Source: Streptomyces barringtoniae
Lineage (GTDB): Bacteria > Actinomycetota > Actinomycetes > Streptomycetales > Streptomycetaceae
DNA length: 64,000 nt
Direction of reading: 5' to 3'
Assembly: GCF_020819595.1 (NCBI RefSeq)
Contig: NZ_JAJHNP010000006.1
Span: 417,131 to 481,130 of the forward strand
This document shows positions 18,115-25,910 of this stretch, piece after piece; within the stretch, counting starts at the first letter, position 1; each line of letters opens with the position of its first letter. The notes beneath the pieces are model-generated. The model saw only the letters and a list, made by a program, of their open reading frames with translations. It was not told the origin of the DNA and did no database searches. A program made the translations under genes and the position numbers.

Positions 18115-18867
18115 TCAGGACCAGCGTCCGGTGCGGCCCAGCAGCAGGGCCACGGCGGCGGTGCCGGCGGTCGATGTTCGCAGCACGGTAGGACCGAGGA
18201 CGTACGCCTTCGCACCCGCCTCCTCGAAGAGCGCCAACTCGTCGCGCGCGACGCCGCCTTCGGGGCCGACGACCAGCACGATCTCGCCCTCGGTGGGCAG
18301 TTCGGCGGTGGCCAGCGGCCGGCTCTCGTGCTCGAAGTCGGAGTGGAGCACGGCGGCGAAGTCGGCTTTGGCGAGAAGTGCGGCAACCTGCTTGGTGGTC
18401 GCCGCGTCCGCGACCTCCGGGAAGCGCAGCCGGCGGGACTGCTTGCCGGCCTCGCGCGCGGTGGCCCGCCACTTGGCGAGCGCCTTGTGACCCCGCTCGC
18501 CCTTCCACTGGGTGATGCAGCGGGCGGCCTGCCAGGGCACGATCGCGTCGACGCCGGTCTCCGTCATCGTCTCCACGGCGAGTTCGCCCCGGTCGCCCTT
18601 GGGCAGCGCCTGTACGACGGTGATACGGGGGCTGGGCTCGGGCTCCACCGGGAATTCGTGAGGCTCCACCACCAAGTGGTCCTTGCCCGACACACCGACG
18701 ATCACCCCGGCCGCGCCCCGGCCCTTGCCGTCGGTCAGCACCACCTGCTCACCGGGCTGCAGCCGCCGTACGGAGACCGCGTGCCGCCCCTCGGGGCCCG
18801 TGACGTCGACGACCGAGCCGGGACCCACGCCCTCCAGCGAGTCCACGACGAACACCGGCGCGGTCAT
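18115..18867 (-). CDS. rsmE: 16S rRNA (uracil-1498-N3)-methyltransferase RsmE
   Basis: A 250-residue SPOUT-class enzyme that methylates U1498 of 16S rRNA. An N-terminal PUA-like part (EGRHAVSVRRLQPGEQVVLTDGKG) is followed by the knot, with VGPEGGVARDE near 185-195 and VLGPTVLRTSTAG near the C-terminus as the S-adenosylmethionine pocket. The ATG start at 18867 overlaps the nitronate monooxygenase stop by four bases; a longer upstream frame is Gly/Arg-rich and not credible. In many bacteria rsmE follows dnaJ, which is nearby here. Confidence 0.95.
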   Translation of the reverse strand: MTAPVFVVDSLEGVGPGSVVDVTGPEGRHAVSVRRLQPGEQVVLTDGKGRGAAGVIVGVSGKDHLVVEPHEFPVEPEPSPRITVVQALPKGDRGELAVETMTETGVDAIVPWQAARCITQWKGERGHKALAKWRATAREAGKQSRRLRFPEVADAATTKQVAALLAKADFAAVLHSDFEHESRPLATAELPTEGEIVLVVGPEGGVARDELALFEEAGAKAYVLGPTVLRTSTAGTAAVALLLGRTGRWS

Positions 18868-19940
18868 CGCAGGCCCCCCTTGGCCGACAACGCTGTCCGG
18901 GCGGCGTCGAGTTCGGCGGCCAGCACCGCCACGAGCTCCCCGGCGGGCAGCTCCCGGGCCAGCCGATGCCCCTGCCCGGCCCACAGCGCCATGCCCTGCG
19001 CGTCCCCGGCCTTGGCGGCGGCCTTGCGCAGCGGCGAGGTGAGGTGGTGGATCTCCGGGTAGGCGGCGGGGGCGTACGGGCCGTGCTCGCGCAGGAAACG
19101 GTTGACCAGGCCGCGCGCGGGGCGGCCGGAGAACGCGCGGGTCAGCTCCGTGCGCGCGAACAGGGGGTTGGTCAGCGCCTGCTTGTGCACGGCCTGGGCG
19201 CCGGACTCGGGGGTGGCGAGGAAGGCGGTGCCGAGCTGGGCCGCGCTCGCACCGGCCGCGAGGACGGCGGCGATCTGGCTGCCGCGCATGATGCCGCCCG
19301 CGGCGACGACCGGGATGCTCACGGCCTCACGGATCTGCGCGACCAGCGACAGCAGTCCGATGCCGGCGCCGTCGTTCTCGGGGAGGTCCCGGTGGGTGCC
19401 CTGGTGGCCGCCCGCCTCCACGCCCTGCGCGATCACCGCGTCCGCCCCGGCCCGCTCGACGGCGCGGGCCTCCTCCGCGGTGGTGGCGGTGACCAGAGTG
19501 AAGGTTCCGGCACGGCGGAAGGAGTCGAGGACGTCCCGGCTCGGCACGCCGAAGTGGAAGGAGACCACGGGCACCGGGTTGTCGAGGAGTACGGCGAGCT
19601 TGGCGTCGTAGCCGTCGTCCCGGCCGCTGTCCGGGTCACCCAGCTCGGTCTCGTACCAGGCGGCCTCGCCGGCGAGCTGGTGGGCGTAGACCTCGACGGC
19701 GCCGGACTCGGCATACTCGGGCTGGGGCATGAACACGTTCACGCCGAAGGGGCGGCCGGTGAGCCCCCGCAACTGCTTGATCTCCTGGTACATGCCGTCG
19801 GCGGTCTTGTACCCGGCGGCGAGGAACCCGAGACCACCGGCCTCGGAGACGGCGGCGACGAGCTGCGGGAGGGAGACACCGCCCGCCATGGGCGCCTGCA
19901 CGATCGGGTGGGGGAAGAGATCGGTCAGCGGGGAGGACAT
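18864..19940 (-). CDS. Nitronate monooxygenase (NMO/2-nitropropane dioxygenase family)
   Basis: A 358-residue FMN-dependent TIM-barrel oxidase. FMN/phosphate motifs are PIVQAPMAGG at residues 12-21, IAQGVEAGGHQGTH near 171-184, and VVAAGGIMRGSQIAAVLAAGA near 212-232. These match the NMO motifs, with GGHQG carrying the catalytic His. It probably detoxifies alkyl nitronates such as propionate-3-nitronate. It is translationally coupled to rsmE by a 4-bp overlap, an arrangement with no obvious functional logic. Confidence 0.88.
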   Translation of the reverse strand: MSSPLTDLFPHPIVQAPMAGGVSLPQLVAAVSEAGGLGFLAAGYKTADGMYQEIKQLRGLTGRPFGVNVFMPQPEYAESGAVEVYAHQLAGEAAWYETELGDPDSGRDDGYDAKLAVLLDNPVPVVSFHFGVPSRDVLDSFRRAGTFTLVTATTAEEARAVERAGADAVIAQGVEAGGHQGTHRDLPENDGAGIGLLSLVAQIREAVSIPVVAAGGIMRGSQIAAVLAAGASAAQLGTAFLATPESGAQAVHKQALTNPLFARTELTRAFSGRPARGLVNRFLREHGPYAPAAYPEIHHLTSPLRKAAAKAGDAQGMALWAGQGHRLARELPAGELVAVLAAELDAARTALSAKGGLR

Positions 19941-19985
19941 GACCGCATGTTGTCACGTCCTCCGTACAAGTCCGAATCCGGGCTT

Positions 19986-20005
19986 CCCCCGGCATAGGCC
20001 GGGGG
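19986..20005 (-). terminator. Hairpin terminator after dnaJ
   Basis: Perfect 8-bp stem CCCCCGGC/GCCGGGGG with ATAG loop, 24 bp beyond the dnaJ stop on the minus strand. Confidence 0.7.
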
Positions 20006-20028
20006 CAACCCCACGATCAACAGCGTTC

Positions 20029-21165
20029 TCAGCGCCCGTTGAAGGCGTCCTTCAACCGCGAGAACAGCCCCTGCTGCCCGGGCTGGAACTGCCCCTGCGG
20101 ACGCTCCTCGCCGCGCAGCTTGGCCAGCTCGCGCAGCAGCCGCTCCTGCTCCGGGTCCAGCTTGGTCGGGGTCTGCACCTCGACGTGCACGATCAGGTCA
20201 CCCCGGCCGCCGCCGCGCAGATGCGTGACACCGCGGTTGTGCAGCGGGATCGACTGGCCGGACTGGGTGCCGGGCCGGATGTCGACCTCCTCCATGCCGT
20301 CCAGGGTCTCCAGCGGCACCTTGGTGCCGAGGGAGGCCGCGGTCATCGGGATCGTCACCGTGCAGTGCAGGTCGTCACCGCGGCGCTGGAAGGTCCGGTG
20401 CGGCAGCTCGTGGATCTCGACGTAGAGGTCACCGGCCGGACCGCCGCCCGGCCCGACCTCGCCCTCACCGGCGAGCTGGATCCGCGTGCCGTTGTCGACA
20501 CCGGCCGGGATCTTCACGGTCAGGGTCCGCCGCGAGCGGACCCGGCCGTCACCGGCGCACTCCGGGCACGGGGTCGGCACGACGGTGCCGAAGCCCTGGC
20601 ACTGGGGGCACGGCCGGGAGGTCATGACCTGGCCCAGGAAGGACCGGGTGACCTGCGAGACCTCACCGCGGCCCCGGCACATGTCACACGTCTGGGCCGT
20701 CGTACCGGGCGCCGCGCCCTCACCGTTGCAGGTGTTGCAGACGACCGCGGTGTCGACCTGGATGTCCTTGGTGGTCCCGAAGGCCGCCTCGTCCAGCTCG
20801 ACCTCGATGCGGATCATCGCGTCCTGGCCGCGCCGGGTGCGCGAGCGCGGCCCGCGCTGCGACGCCGTACCGAAGAACGCGTCCATGATGTCGGAGAAGT
20901 TGCCGAAGCCACCGGCCCCGAAGCCGCCCGGGCCCGCGCCGCCGCTCTGCGAGAGCGGGTCGCCGCCGAGGTCGTAGACCTGCTTCTTCTGCGGGTCCGA
21001 CAGCACCTCGTAAGCGGCGTTGATCTCCTTGAACCGCTCCTGGGTCTTCGGATCGGGGTTGACGTCCGGGTGCAGCTCGCGCGCGAGCCGGCGGAACGCC
21101 TTCTTGATCTCATCCTGCGAAGCGTCGCGGCGCACGCCGAGAACGGCGTAGTAGTCCGTGGCCAC
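20029..21165 (-). CDS. dnaJ: Molecular chaperone DnaJ
   Basis: A 378-residue type I DnaJ, co-chaperone that stimulates DnaK. The J domain (residues 1-66) contains HPD in LHPDVNPD. A Gly/Phe-rich linker runs to about residue 110. Four zinc-finger repeats follow (CNTCNGEG, CDMCRGRG, CPQCQGFG, CPECAGDG), then two client-binding C-terminal domains. The GTG start directly abuts the hrcA stop. This is the hrcA-linked DnaJ copy of Streptomyces; the dnaK-operon copy is not in this window. Expression should follow HrcA/CIRCE. Confidence 0.97.
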   Translation of the reverse strand: MATDYYAVLGVRRDASQDEIKKAFRRLARELHPDVNPDPKTQERFKEINAAYEVLSDPQKKQVYDLGGDPLSQSGGAGPGGFGAGGFGNFSDIMDAFFGTASQRGPRSRTRRGQDAMIRIEVELDEAAFGTTKDIQVDTAVVCNTCNGEGAAPGTTAQTCDMCRGRGEVSQVTRSFLGQVMTSRPCPQCQGFGTVVPTPCPECAGDGRVRSRRTLTVKIPAGVDNGTRIQLAGEGEVGPGGGPAGDLYVEIHELPHRTFQRRGDDLHCTVTIPMTAASLGTKVPLETLDGMEEVDIRPGTQSGQSIPLHNRGVTHLRGGGRGDLIVHVEVQTPTKLDPEQERLLRELAKLRGEERPQGQFQPGQQGLFSRLKDAFNGR

Positions 21166-22182
21166 TTACGACTCCGCCAGGATCTGTCCGACGTACCGTG
21201 CCACTGCGCGTACCGCTCCCATCGTTCCCGGATAGTCCATGCGGGTCGGTCCGACCACGCCGAGCTTGGCAACCGCCTCGCCGCCCGAACCGTAGCCGAC
21301 CGACACCACGGAGGTGGAGTTGAGTCCCTCGTGGGCGTTCTCGTGCCCGATACGCACCGTCACGCCCGGTTCCTTGGCCTCGCCCAGCAGCTTGAGGAGC
21401 ACGACCTGCTCCTCGAGTGCTTCGAGCACCGGCCGGATGGTGAAGGGAAAGTCATGCCCGAAGCGGGTGAGATTGGCGGTCCCGCCGATCATCAGCCGCT
21501 CCTCGTTCTCCTCGACGAGTGTCTCCAGAAGAGTGGAGAGCACCGTCGAGACCGTACCGCGGTCCTCGTGCTCGAAGGCCTCCGGCAGGTCCTCGACCAG
21601 CGTCGGCACGTCCGTGAACCGGCGGCCCGCGACCCGGCTGTTCAGCCGAGCGCGCAGATCGGCGAGGGAACTCTCGCCGAAGGGCGCCGGGCAGTCGACC
21701 ATCCGCTGCTCGACCCGGCCGGTGTCCGTGATCAGCACGAGCATCACGCGCGCGGGGGCGAGCGAGAGCAGCTCCACGTGCCGCACGGTGGACCGGGTCA
21801 GGGACGGGTACTGCACGACGGCGACCTGCCGGGTGAGCTGCGCGAGCAGCCGTACCGTACGGGCCACGACGTCGTCGAGGTCGACGGCGCCCTCCAGGAA
21901 GTTCTGGATCGCCCGCCGCTCGGGCGCGGTCATCGGCTTGACGCCCGCCAGCTTGTCCACGAACAGCCGGTAGCCCTTGTCCGTGGGGATGCGCCCCGCG
22001 CTGGTGTGCGGCTGCGCGATGTACCCCTCGTCCTCCAGGGCCGCCATGTCGTTACGGACCGTCGCCGGGGACACGCCGAGGTTGTGCCGCTCGGTCAGGG
22101 CCTTCGACCCGACCGGCTCCTCGGTGCCGACGTAGTCCTGGACGATGGCGCGCAGCACCTGCAGCCTGCGTTCACTCAGCAT
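21166..22182 (-). CDS. hrcA: Heat-inducible transcription repressor HrcA
   Basis: A 338-residue repressor of class I heat-shock genes. The N-terminal winged helix covers residues 1-75 ([21 protein letters not shown] and [18 protein letters not shown]); the remainder is the dimerisation/GAF-like region ending [21 protein letters not shown] 22182 is chosen because it gives the family-standard MLSERR start; an upstream extension would run through the operator. It is the first gene of hrcA-dnaJ and should autoregulate through the CIRCE element 60 bp upstream. Confidence 0.97.
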   Translation of the reverse strand: MLSERRLQVLRAIVQDYVGTEEPVGSKALTERHNLGVSPATVRNDMAALEDEGYIAQPHTSAGRIPTDKGYRLFVDKLAGVKPMTAPERRAIQNFLEGAVDLDDVVARTVRLLAQLTRQVAVVQYPSLTRSTVRHVELLSLAPARVMLVLITDTGRVEQRMVDCPAPFGESSLADLRARLNSRVAGRRFTDVPTLVEDLPEAFEHEDRGTVSTVLSTLLETLVEENEERLMIGGTANLTRFGHDFPFTIRPVLEALEEQVVLLKLLGEAKEPGVTVRIGHENAHEGLNSTSVVSVGYGSGGEAVAKLGVVGPTRMDYPGTMGAVRAVARYVGQILAES

Positions 22183-22241
22183 CCGCGCGCACCTCCAGCA
22201 CGTCGTCCCCTCGGTTCCCATCGGTCCTGCGGTTCGTCCGC

Positions 22242-22268
22242 CTGGCACTCTTCGCATGCGAGTGCCAG
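22242..22268. promoter_or_regulatory. CIRCE operator (HrcA binding site)
   Basis: CTGGCACTC, nine bases, GAGTGCCAG: a perfect 9-bp inverted repeat with the canonical N9 spacer. It differs from the consensus TTAGCACTC/GAGTGCTAA only in the outermost bases. It lies 60 bp upstream of hrcA. Confidence 0.93.
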
Positions 22269-22342
22269 CGTTCCCCGGCCCAGTGTACGGCTGTCGGGTA
22301 CACCGAGGGCAAGGTCGGTGCGGTCCCGGCGGCTTATGCGGC

Positions 22343-22348
22343 TAGCGT
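22343..22348 (+). promoter_or_regulatory. -10 box (TAGCGT) for a probably leaderless mRNA
   Basis: TAGCGT ends six bases before ATG 22355, so transcription would start at or beside the start codon. No ribosome-binding site is present between them, consistent with a leaderless transcript. Confidence 0.5.
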
Positions 22349-22354
22349 CGCGGT

Positions 22355-23077
22355 ATGACGGTGACTTGGGAAGAGCTGGGGTGGGAGCGGCTGGCCGCGG
22401 GGGTCGGCCGGTGCCGGCTGCCCGGCTGGGACTGCACGGCCGGACTGGTCCTCGGAGAGGGTACGGCGCTGGTGGTGGACGCCGGCTCGAGCCTGGCCGA
22501 AGGCGCGCGGCTGCGGTCTCAGGCCGAGCGACTGGCCGACGGCGGTGTGACCCATCTCGCGCTCACCCACCCGCACTTCGATCATGTCCTCGGGGCGGCG
22601 GCGATGGCGGGCGCGGATGTGTACGGGGCGGTGGGCCTGGACGCGGTCTTCGCGTACGAGCGGGAGGAGCTGCGCCTGGACGCGGTCAGAAACGGGTTGC
22701 CGGTCGCAGACGCCGACGAGGCGGTGGACACGCTGGCCCCGCCCCGGCATCTGGTCTCCGGCGAGTGGACGCTGGACCTCGGGGGCGGCCGGCAGGCCTT
22801 GCTGGCGAACGTGGGTCCCGGCCACACCGCGCACGATCTGGCCGTGCTGGTCCCGGGGGATCCGGAGGTGGTCTTCTGCGGCGACCTGGTCGAGGAGTCC
22901 GGCGAGCCCCAGGCGGGCCCGGACGCGGTCCCGTCCCGCTGGCCGGACGCGCTCGACCGGCTGCTCGCGCTGGGCGGCGAGGACGCGGCGTACGTGCCCG
23001 GTCACGGAGCGGTGGTGGACGCGGCGTTCGTACGACGGCAACGCGACGAGCTGGCCAGGCGTTTCGGCGTGTCGTGA
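22355..23077 (+). CDS. MBL-fold metallo-hydrolase
   Basis: A 240-residue zinc hydrolase. The HxHxDH motif is THPHFDH (His72, His74, Asp76, His77). Further ligands are probably His in GPGHTAHD (near 150), Asp in VFCGDLVEE (near 177) and His in VPGHGAVVD (near 220). This is the small glyoxalase II/lactonase-like group; the substrate cannot be told. It starts a short plus-strand pair with the DUF3097 gene, though each gene appears to have its own -10 box directly before its ATG. Confidence 0.88.
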   Translation: MTVTWEELGWERLAAGVGRCRLPGWDCTAGLVLGEGTALVVDAGSSLAEGARLRSQAERLADGGVTHLALTHPHFDHVLGAAAMAGADVYGAVGLDAVFAYEREELRLDAVRNGLPVADADEAVDTLAPPRHLVSGEWTLDLGGGRQALLANVGPGHTAHDLAVLVPGDPEVVFCGDLVEESGEPQAGPDAVPSRWPDALDRLLALGGEDAAYVPGHGAVVDAAFVRRQRDELARRFGVS

Positions 23078-23098
23078 GCGCGGCCGTACGGCTTCTCC

Positions 23099-23104
23099 TA
23101 TCGT
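23099..23104 (+). promoter_or_regulatory. -10 box (TATCGT) before the DUF3097 gene
   Basis: TATCGT ends seven bases before ATG 23112, the same leaderless layout as the gene upstream. No ribosome-binding site is seen. Confidence 0.45.
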
Positions 23105-23111
23105 CACTCGA

Positions 23112-23981
23112 ATGCGCCCACCCGTCTCCCGCCACCGCCCTTCCAACGAGGGCCCTTCGGGCCCGCGCCCTCGTTCGTACTCCGCCGACCTGACCCCGCC
23201 GTGGAAGAAGCCGAAGCCCGTGCCGGAGGTACCGGCGGAGCCGGGCCTGGTGGTGGAGGAGCCCGGCACCGGGTTCTGCGGGGCGGTGATCCGCTGCGAG
23301 GCGGGCACGGTGACGCTGGAGGACCGCTTCGGCAAGCACCGGGTGTTCCCGCTGGAGCCGCGGGGCTTCCTGCTGGAGGGGCGGGTGGTGACGCTGGTGA
23401 GGCCTTCCGCCGGTCCGGTACGGCCCACCCGTACGGCCTCCGGTTCGGTCGCCGTCCCCGGTGCCCGCGCCCGCGTGGCCCGCGCCGGCCGCATCTACGT
23501 GGAGGGCCGGCACGACGCCGAGCTGGTCGAGAAGGTGTGGGGCGACGACCTGCGCATCGAGGGTGTGGTGGTGGAGTACCTGGAGGGCGTGGACGACCTG
23601 CCGTCGATCGTCGCCTCCTTCGCGCCGGGCCCGGACGCCCGCCTGGGTGTCCTGGTGGACCACTTGGTGCCGGGCACGAAGGAGTGGCGGATCGCGGAGT
23701 CGGTGACCAGCGAGCACGCGCTGGTGGTCGGTCACCCGTACATCGACATCTGGCAGGCGGTGAAGCCGGCCGCGCTGGGGATCGAGGCGTGGCCGACGGT
23801 GCCGAAGGGGCAGGACTGGAAGACGGGGGTGTGCCGGGCGCTGGGCTGGCCGTCGGAGAACACCGGCGCGGTGTGGCAGGCGATCCTGAAGCGGGTGGGG
23901 TCCTACAAGGACCTGGAGCCGGAGCTGCTGGGGCGGGTGGAGGAACTCATCGACTTCGTCACGGGTAGCGGTGGGGCCTGA
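23112..23981 (+). CDS. DUF3097 family protein, possible Toprim-like fold
   Basis: A 289-residue actinobacterial protein with the DUF3097 opening SADLTPPWKKPKPVPE (residues 24-39) and no assigned function. Residues 126-135 (GRIYVEGRHD) and 179-191 (GVLVDHLVPGTKE) resemble the Glu-Gly and Asp-containing motifs of Toprim nucleases and primases; this is my reading of the pattern, not a recorded assignment. Residues 7-21 look like an insertion relative to the family start as I remember it. The last 23 bp overlap the convergent Uma2 gene. Confidence 0.85.
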   Translation: MRPPVSRHRPSNEGPSGPRPRSYSADLTPPWKKPKPVPEVPAEPGLVVEEPGTGFCGAVIRCEAGTVTLEDRFGKHRVFPLEPRGFLLEGRVVTLVRPSAGPVRPTRTASGSVAVPGARARVARAGRIYVEGRHDAELVEKVWGDDLRIEGVVVEYLEGVDDLPSIVASFAPGPDARLGVLVDHLVPGTKEWRIAESVTSEHALVVGHPYIDIWQAVKPAALGIEAWPTVPKGQDWKTGVCRALGWPSENTGAVWQAILKRVGSYKDLEPELLGRVEELIDFVTGSGGA

Positions 23982-24549
23982 CCTTCTCGTAAGCGGCGAA
24001 TTCACTGGTGTCCAGCTCGATACCGATGGGCTCCAGCGGCGTGAGGTCGCCGAACTTAGTGATCCGCTGGCGCCGGTAGTCCGCGTCCTCGCCGTGTCCC
24101 GTCGGTTCGGTGAGCAGTACGCACTGAGCCATGACGGGGTCGATGATCAGGTAAGCAGGTACCTTTGCCGCCGCGTAGATCGAGCGCTTGACCACGTAGT
24201 CGCGTTCCACGCTGGTCTTGGAGACGACTTCCACGAGCATCGTGATGACCTCGGATGGCATCAGCCTTCCCTGGCCTGGCCCAGTACCGCGCTCGATTAC
24301 CACCAGGTCCGGCTGCGGCTGGCTCGTCTCTTCGAGGATGGCGATGTCCTGAGTCTGCAGCCGTCGCCAATGCCGACGGGGAATCTGGTCGACGACTGCT
24401 TCCAGGATGTCGTTGTGGGCCACATCCGGCCCCGCCATCATCACGATTTCCCCCCGGAGGAGTTCAACTTTGAATTCTTCAGGGAACTCAAAGTTCTCGA
24501 AGTACTTCATGATGTCGGTGGTCATCGGTCGGTCTTCCACAGCGGTCAT
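23959..24549 (-). CDS. Uma2 (DUF820) family PD-(D/E)xK nuclease-like protein
   Basis: A 196-residue protein. The restriction-endonuclease-like core has Asp81 in QPQPDLVVIE and Glu107 in MLVEVVSKTS, with Lys121 downstream (YVVKRSIYAAAKVPAYLIID). An N-terminal acidic VELLRGEIVMMAGP block covers residues 28-41. Uma2 proteins are abundant in Streptomyces and cyanobacteria, but their biological target is unknown. ATG 24549 follows GGAGG eight bases upstream. Its GC content is slightly lower than its neighbours, so it may be an accessory insertion between DUF3097 and hemW. Confidence 0.85.
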   Translation of the reverse strand: MTAVEDRPMTTDIMKYFENFEFPEEFKVELLRGEIVMMAGPDVAHNDILEAVVDQIPRRHWRRLQTQDIAILEETSQPQPDLVVIERGTGPGQGRLMPSEVITMLVEVVSKTSVERDYVVKRSIYAAAKVPAYLIIDPVMAQCVLLTEPTGHGEDADYRRQRITKFGDLTPLEPIGIELDTSEFAAYEKVRPHRYP

Positions 24550-24650
24550 CTCCGCAGCCTCCGGTTTCCGCCACCATGCAAACGGCAGCAGCGTACGAAC
24601 CAGGTTAGGGACCGAACCGGCGTTCCGCACCGATTCACTCGCCCGGGTGA

Positions 24651-25892
24651 TCAGTCCACCAGGTCCCGCACCACAGCGTCCGCCAGCAACCGCCCCCGCA
24701 GCGTCAGCACGGCCCGCCCCTCGTCGTACGGCCCCTCCTGGAGGAGCCCCTCGGCCAGCGCGCGCCGGGAAGCCGCAAGGCCCTCCTCCTTCAGCAAGGA
24801 CAACGGCACCCCCTCCCGCAGCCGCAGCTCCAGCAGGATGCGCTCCACGCGCCGGTCCTCGTCGGACAGCAGCTCCCGACCCGCCCCCGGGGAGCTGCCG
24901 GAGGCGAGCGCCGCCGCGTACGCCCCCGGATGCTTGACGTTCCACCAGCGCACCCCGCCCACGTGCGAGTGCGCCCCGGGCCCCGCGCCCCACCAGTCGG
25001 CGCCGCGCCAGTACAGCTCGTTGTGCAGGCAGCGGCCCGCCTCGGAGGTGGCCCAGTTGGAGACCTCGTACCAGTCGAATCCCGCCCCGGACAGCACCTC
25101 CTCGGCGATCAGATAGCGGTCGGCGTGTACGTCGTCGTCGGTCATCGGGACCTCGCCCCGGCGGATCCGGCGGGCGAGCTGGGTGCCCTCCTCCACGATG
25201 AGCGCGTACGCGCTGACGTGGTCCGGCCCCGCCCCGATCGCCGCGTCCAGCGAGGCCCGCCAGTCGTCGTCGCTCTCGCCGGGGGTGCCGTAGATCAGGT
25301 CGAGGTTCACGTGCTCGAAGCCGGCCGCCCGCGCCTCGGCGACGCAGGCCTCGGGGCGGCCCGGGGTGTGGGTGCGGTCGAGCACGCGCAGCACGTGCTG
25401 CTTCGCGCTCTGCATGCCGAAGGAGATCCGGTTGAAGCCGCCCTCCCGGAGCGTGGCCAGGTACGCCGGATCCACCGACTCCGGGTTCGCCTCCGTCGTG
25501 ATCTCCGCGTCCGGCGCCAGGCCGAACTCGTCGCGGACGGCCGCCAGCATCCGTACGAGGTCGTCGGCAGCGAGCAGGGTGGGCGTGCCGCCGCCGACGA
25601 AGACCGTGCGGACCTGGCGCGGGTCGTCGCCGAGTATCTTCCGGGCGAGCCGGATCTCGTCGGTCAGCGTGTCCGCGTAGTTGTCGCGGGAGGCCAGCAC
25701 CCCGCCCGTGCCGCGCAGCTCGGTGGCGGTGTAGGTGTTGAAGTCGCAGTAGCCGCAGCGGGTCGCGCAGTACGGGACGTGCAGGTAGAAGCCGAGCGGG
25801 CGGTCGGCCGCCCCGGCGAGCGCGTGCGCGGGCAGCGCGCCGTCGGCGGGGACGGGCTCGCCGTCGGGGAGAGCGGAAGGCATGCCTTCCAT
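24651..25892 (-). CDS. hemW: Radical SAM heme chaperone HemW
   Basis: A 413-residue radical SAM protein of the HemN-like group. The cluster motif CATRCGYC gives Cys42, Cys46 and Cys49 in YLHVPYCATRCGYCDFN (the HemW form, without the extra Cys of HemN). A GGGTP motif (FVGGGTPTLL) is near residue 98 and the HemN_C winged domain at the end. HemW binds heme and probably inserts it into respiratory proteins; it is not a true coproporphyrinogen oxidase. ATG 25892 is the longest start and ATG 25883 (MPSALPDG) is equally possible. Confidence 0.92.
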   Translation of the reverse strand: MEGMPSALPDGEPVPADGALPAHALAGAADRPLGFYLHVPYCATRCGYCDFNTYTATELRGTGGVLASRDNYADTLTDEIRLARKILGDDPRQVRTVFVGGGTPTLLAADDLVRMLAAVRDEFGLAPDAEITTEANPESVDPAYLATLREGGFNRISFGMQSAKQHVLRVLDRTHTPGRPEACVAEARAAGFEHVNLDLIYGTPGESDDDWRASLDAAIGAGPDHVSAYALIVEEGTQLARRIRRGEVPMTDDDVHADRYLIAEEVLSGAGFDWYEVSNWATSEAGRCLHNELYWRGADWWGAGPGAHSHVGGVRWWNVKHPGAYAAALASGSSPGAGRELLSDEDRRVERILLELRLREGVPLSLLKEEGLAASRRALAEGLLQEGPYDEGRAVLTLRGRLLADAVVRDLVD

Positions 25893-25910
25893 TGTCCAGC
25901 ACGGGCGCCG

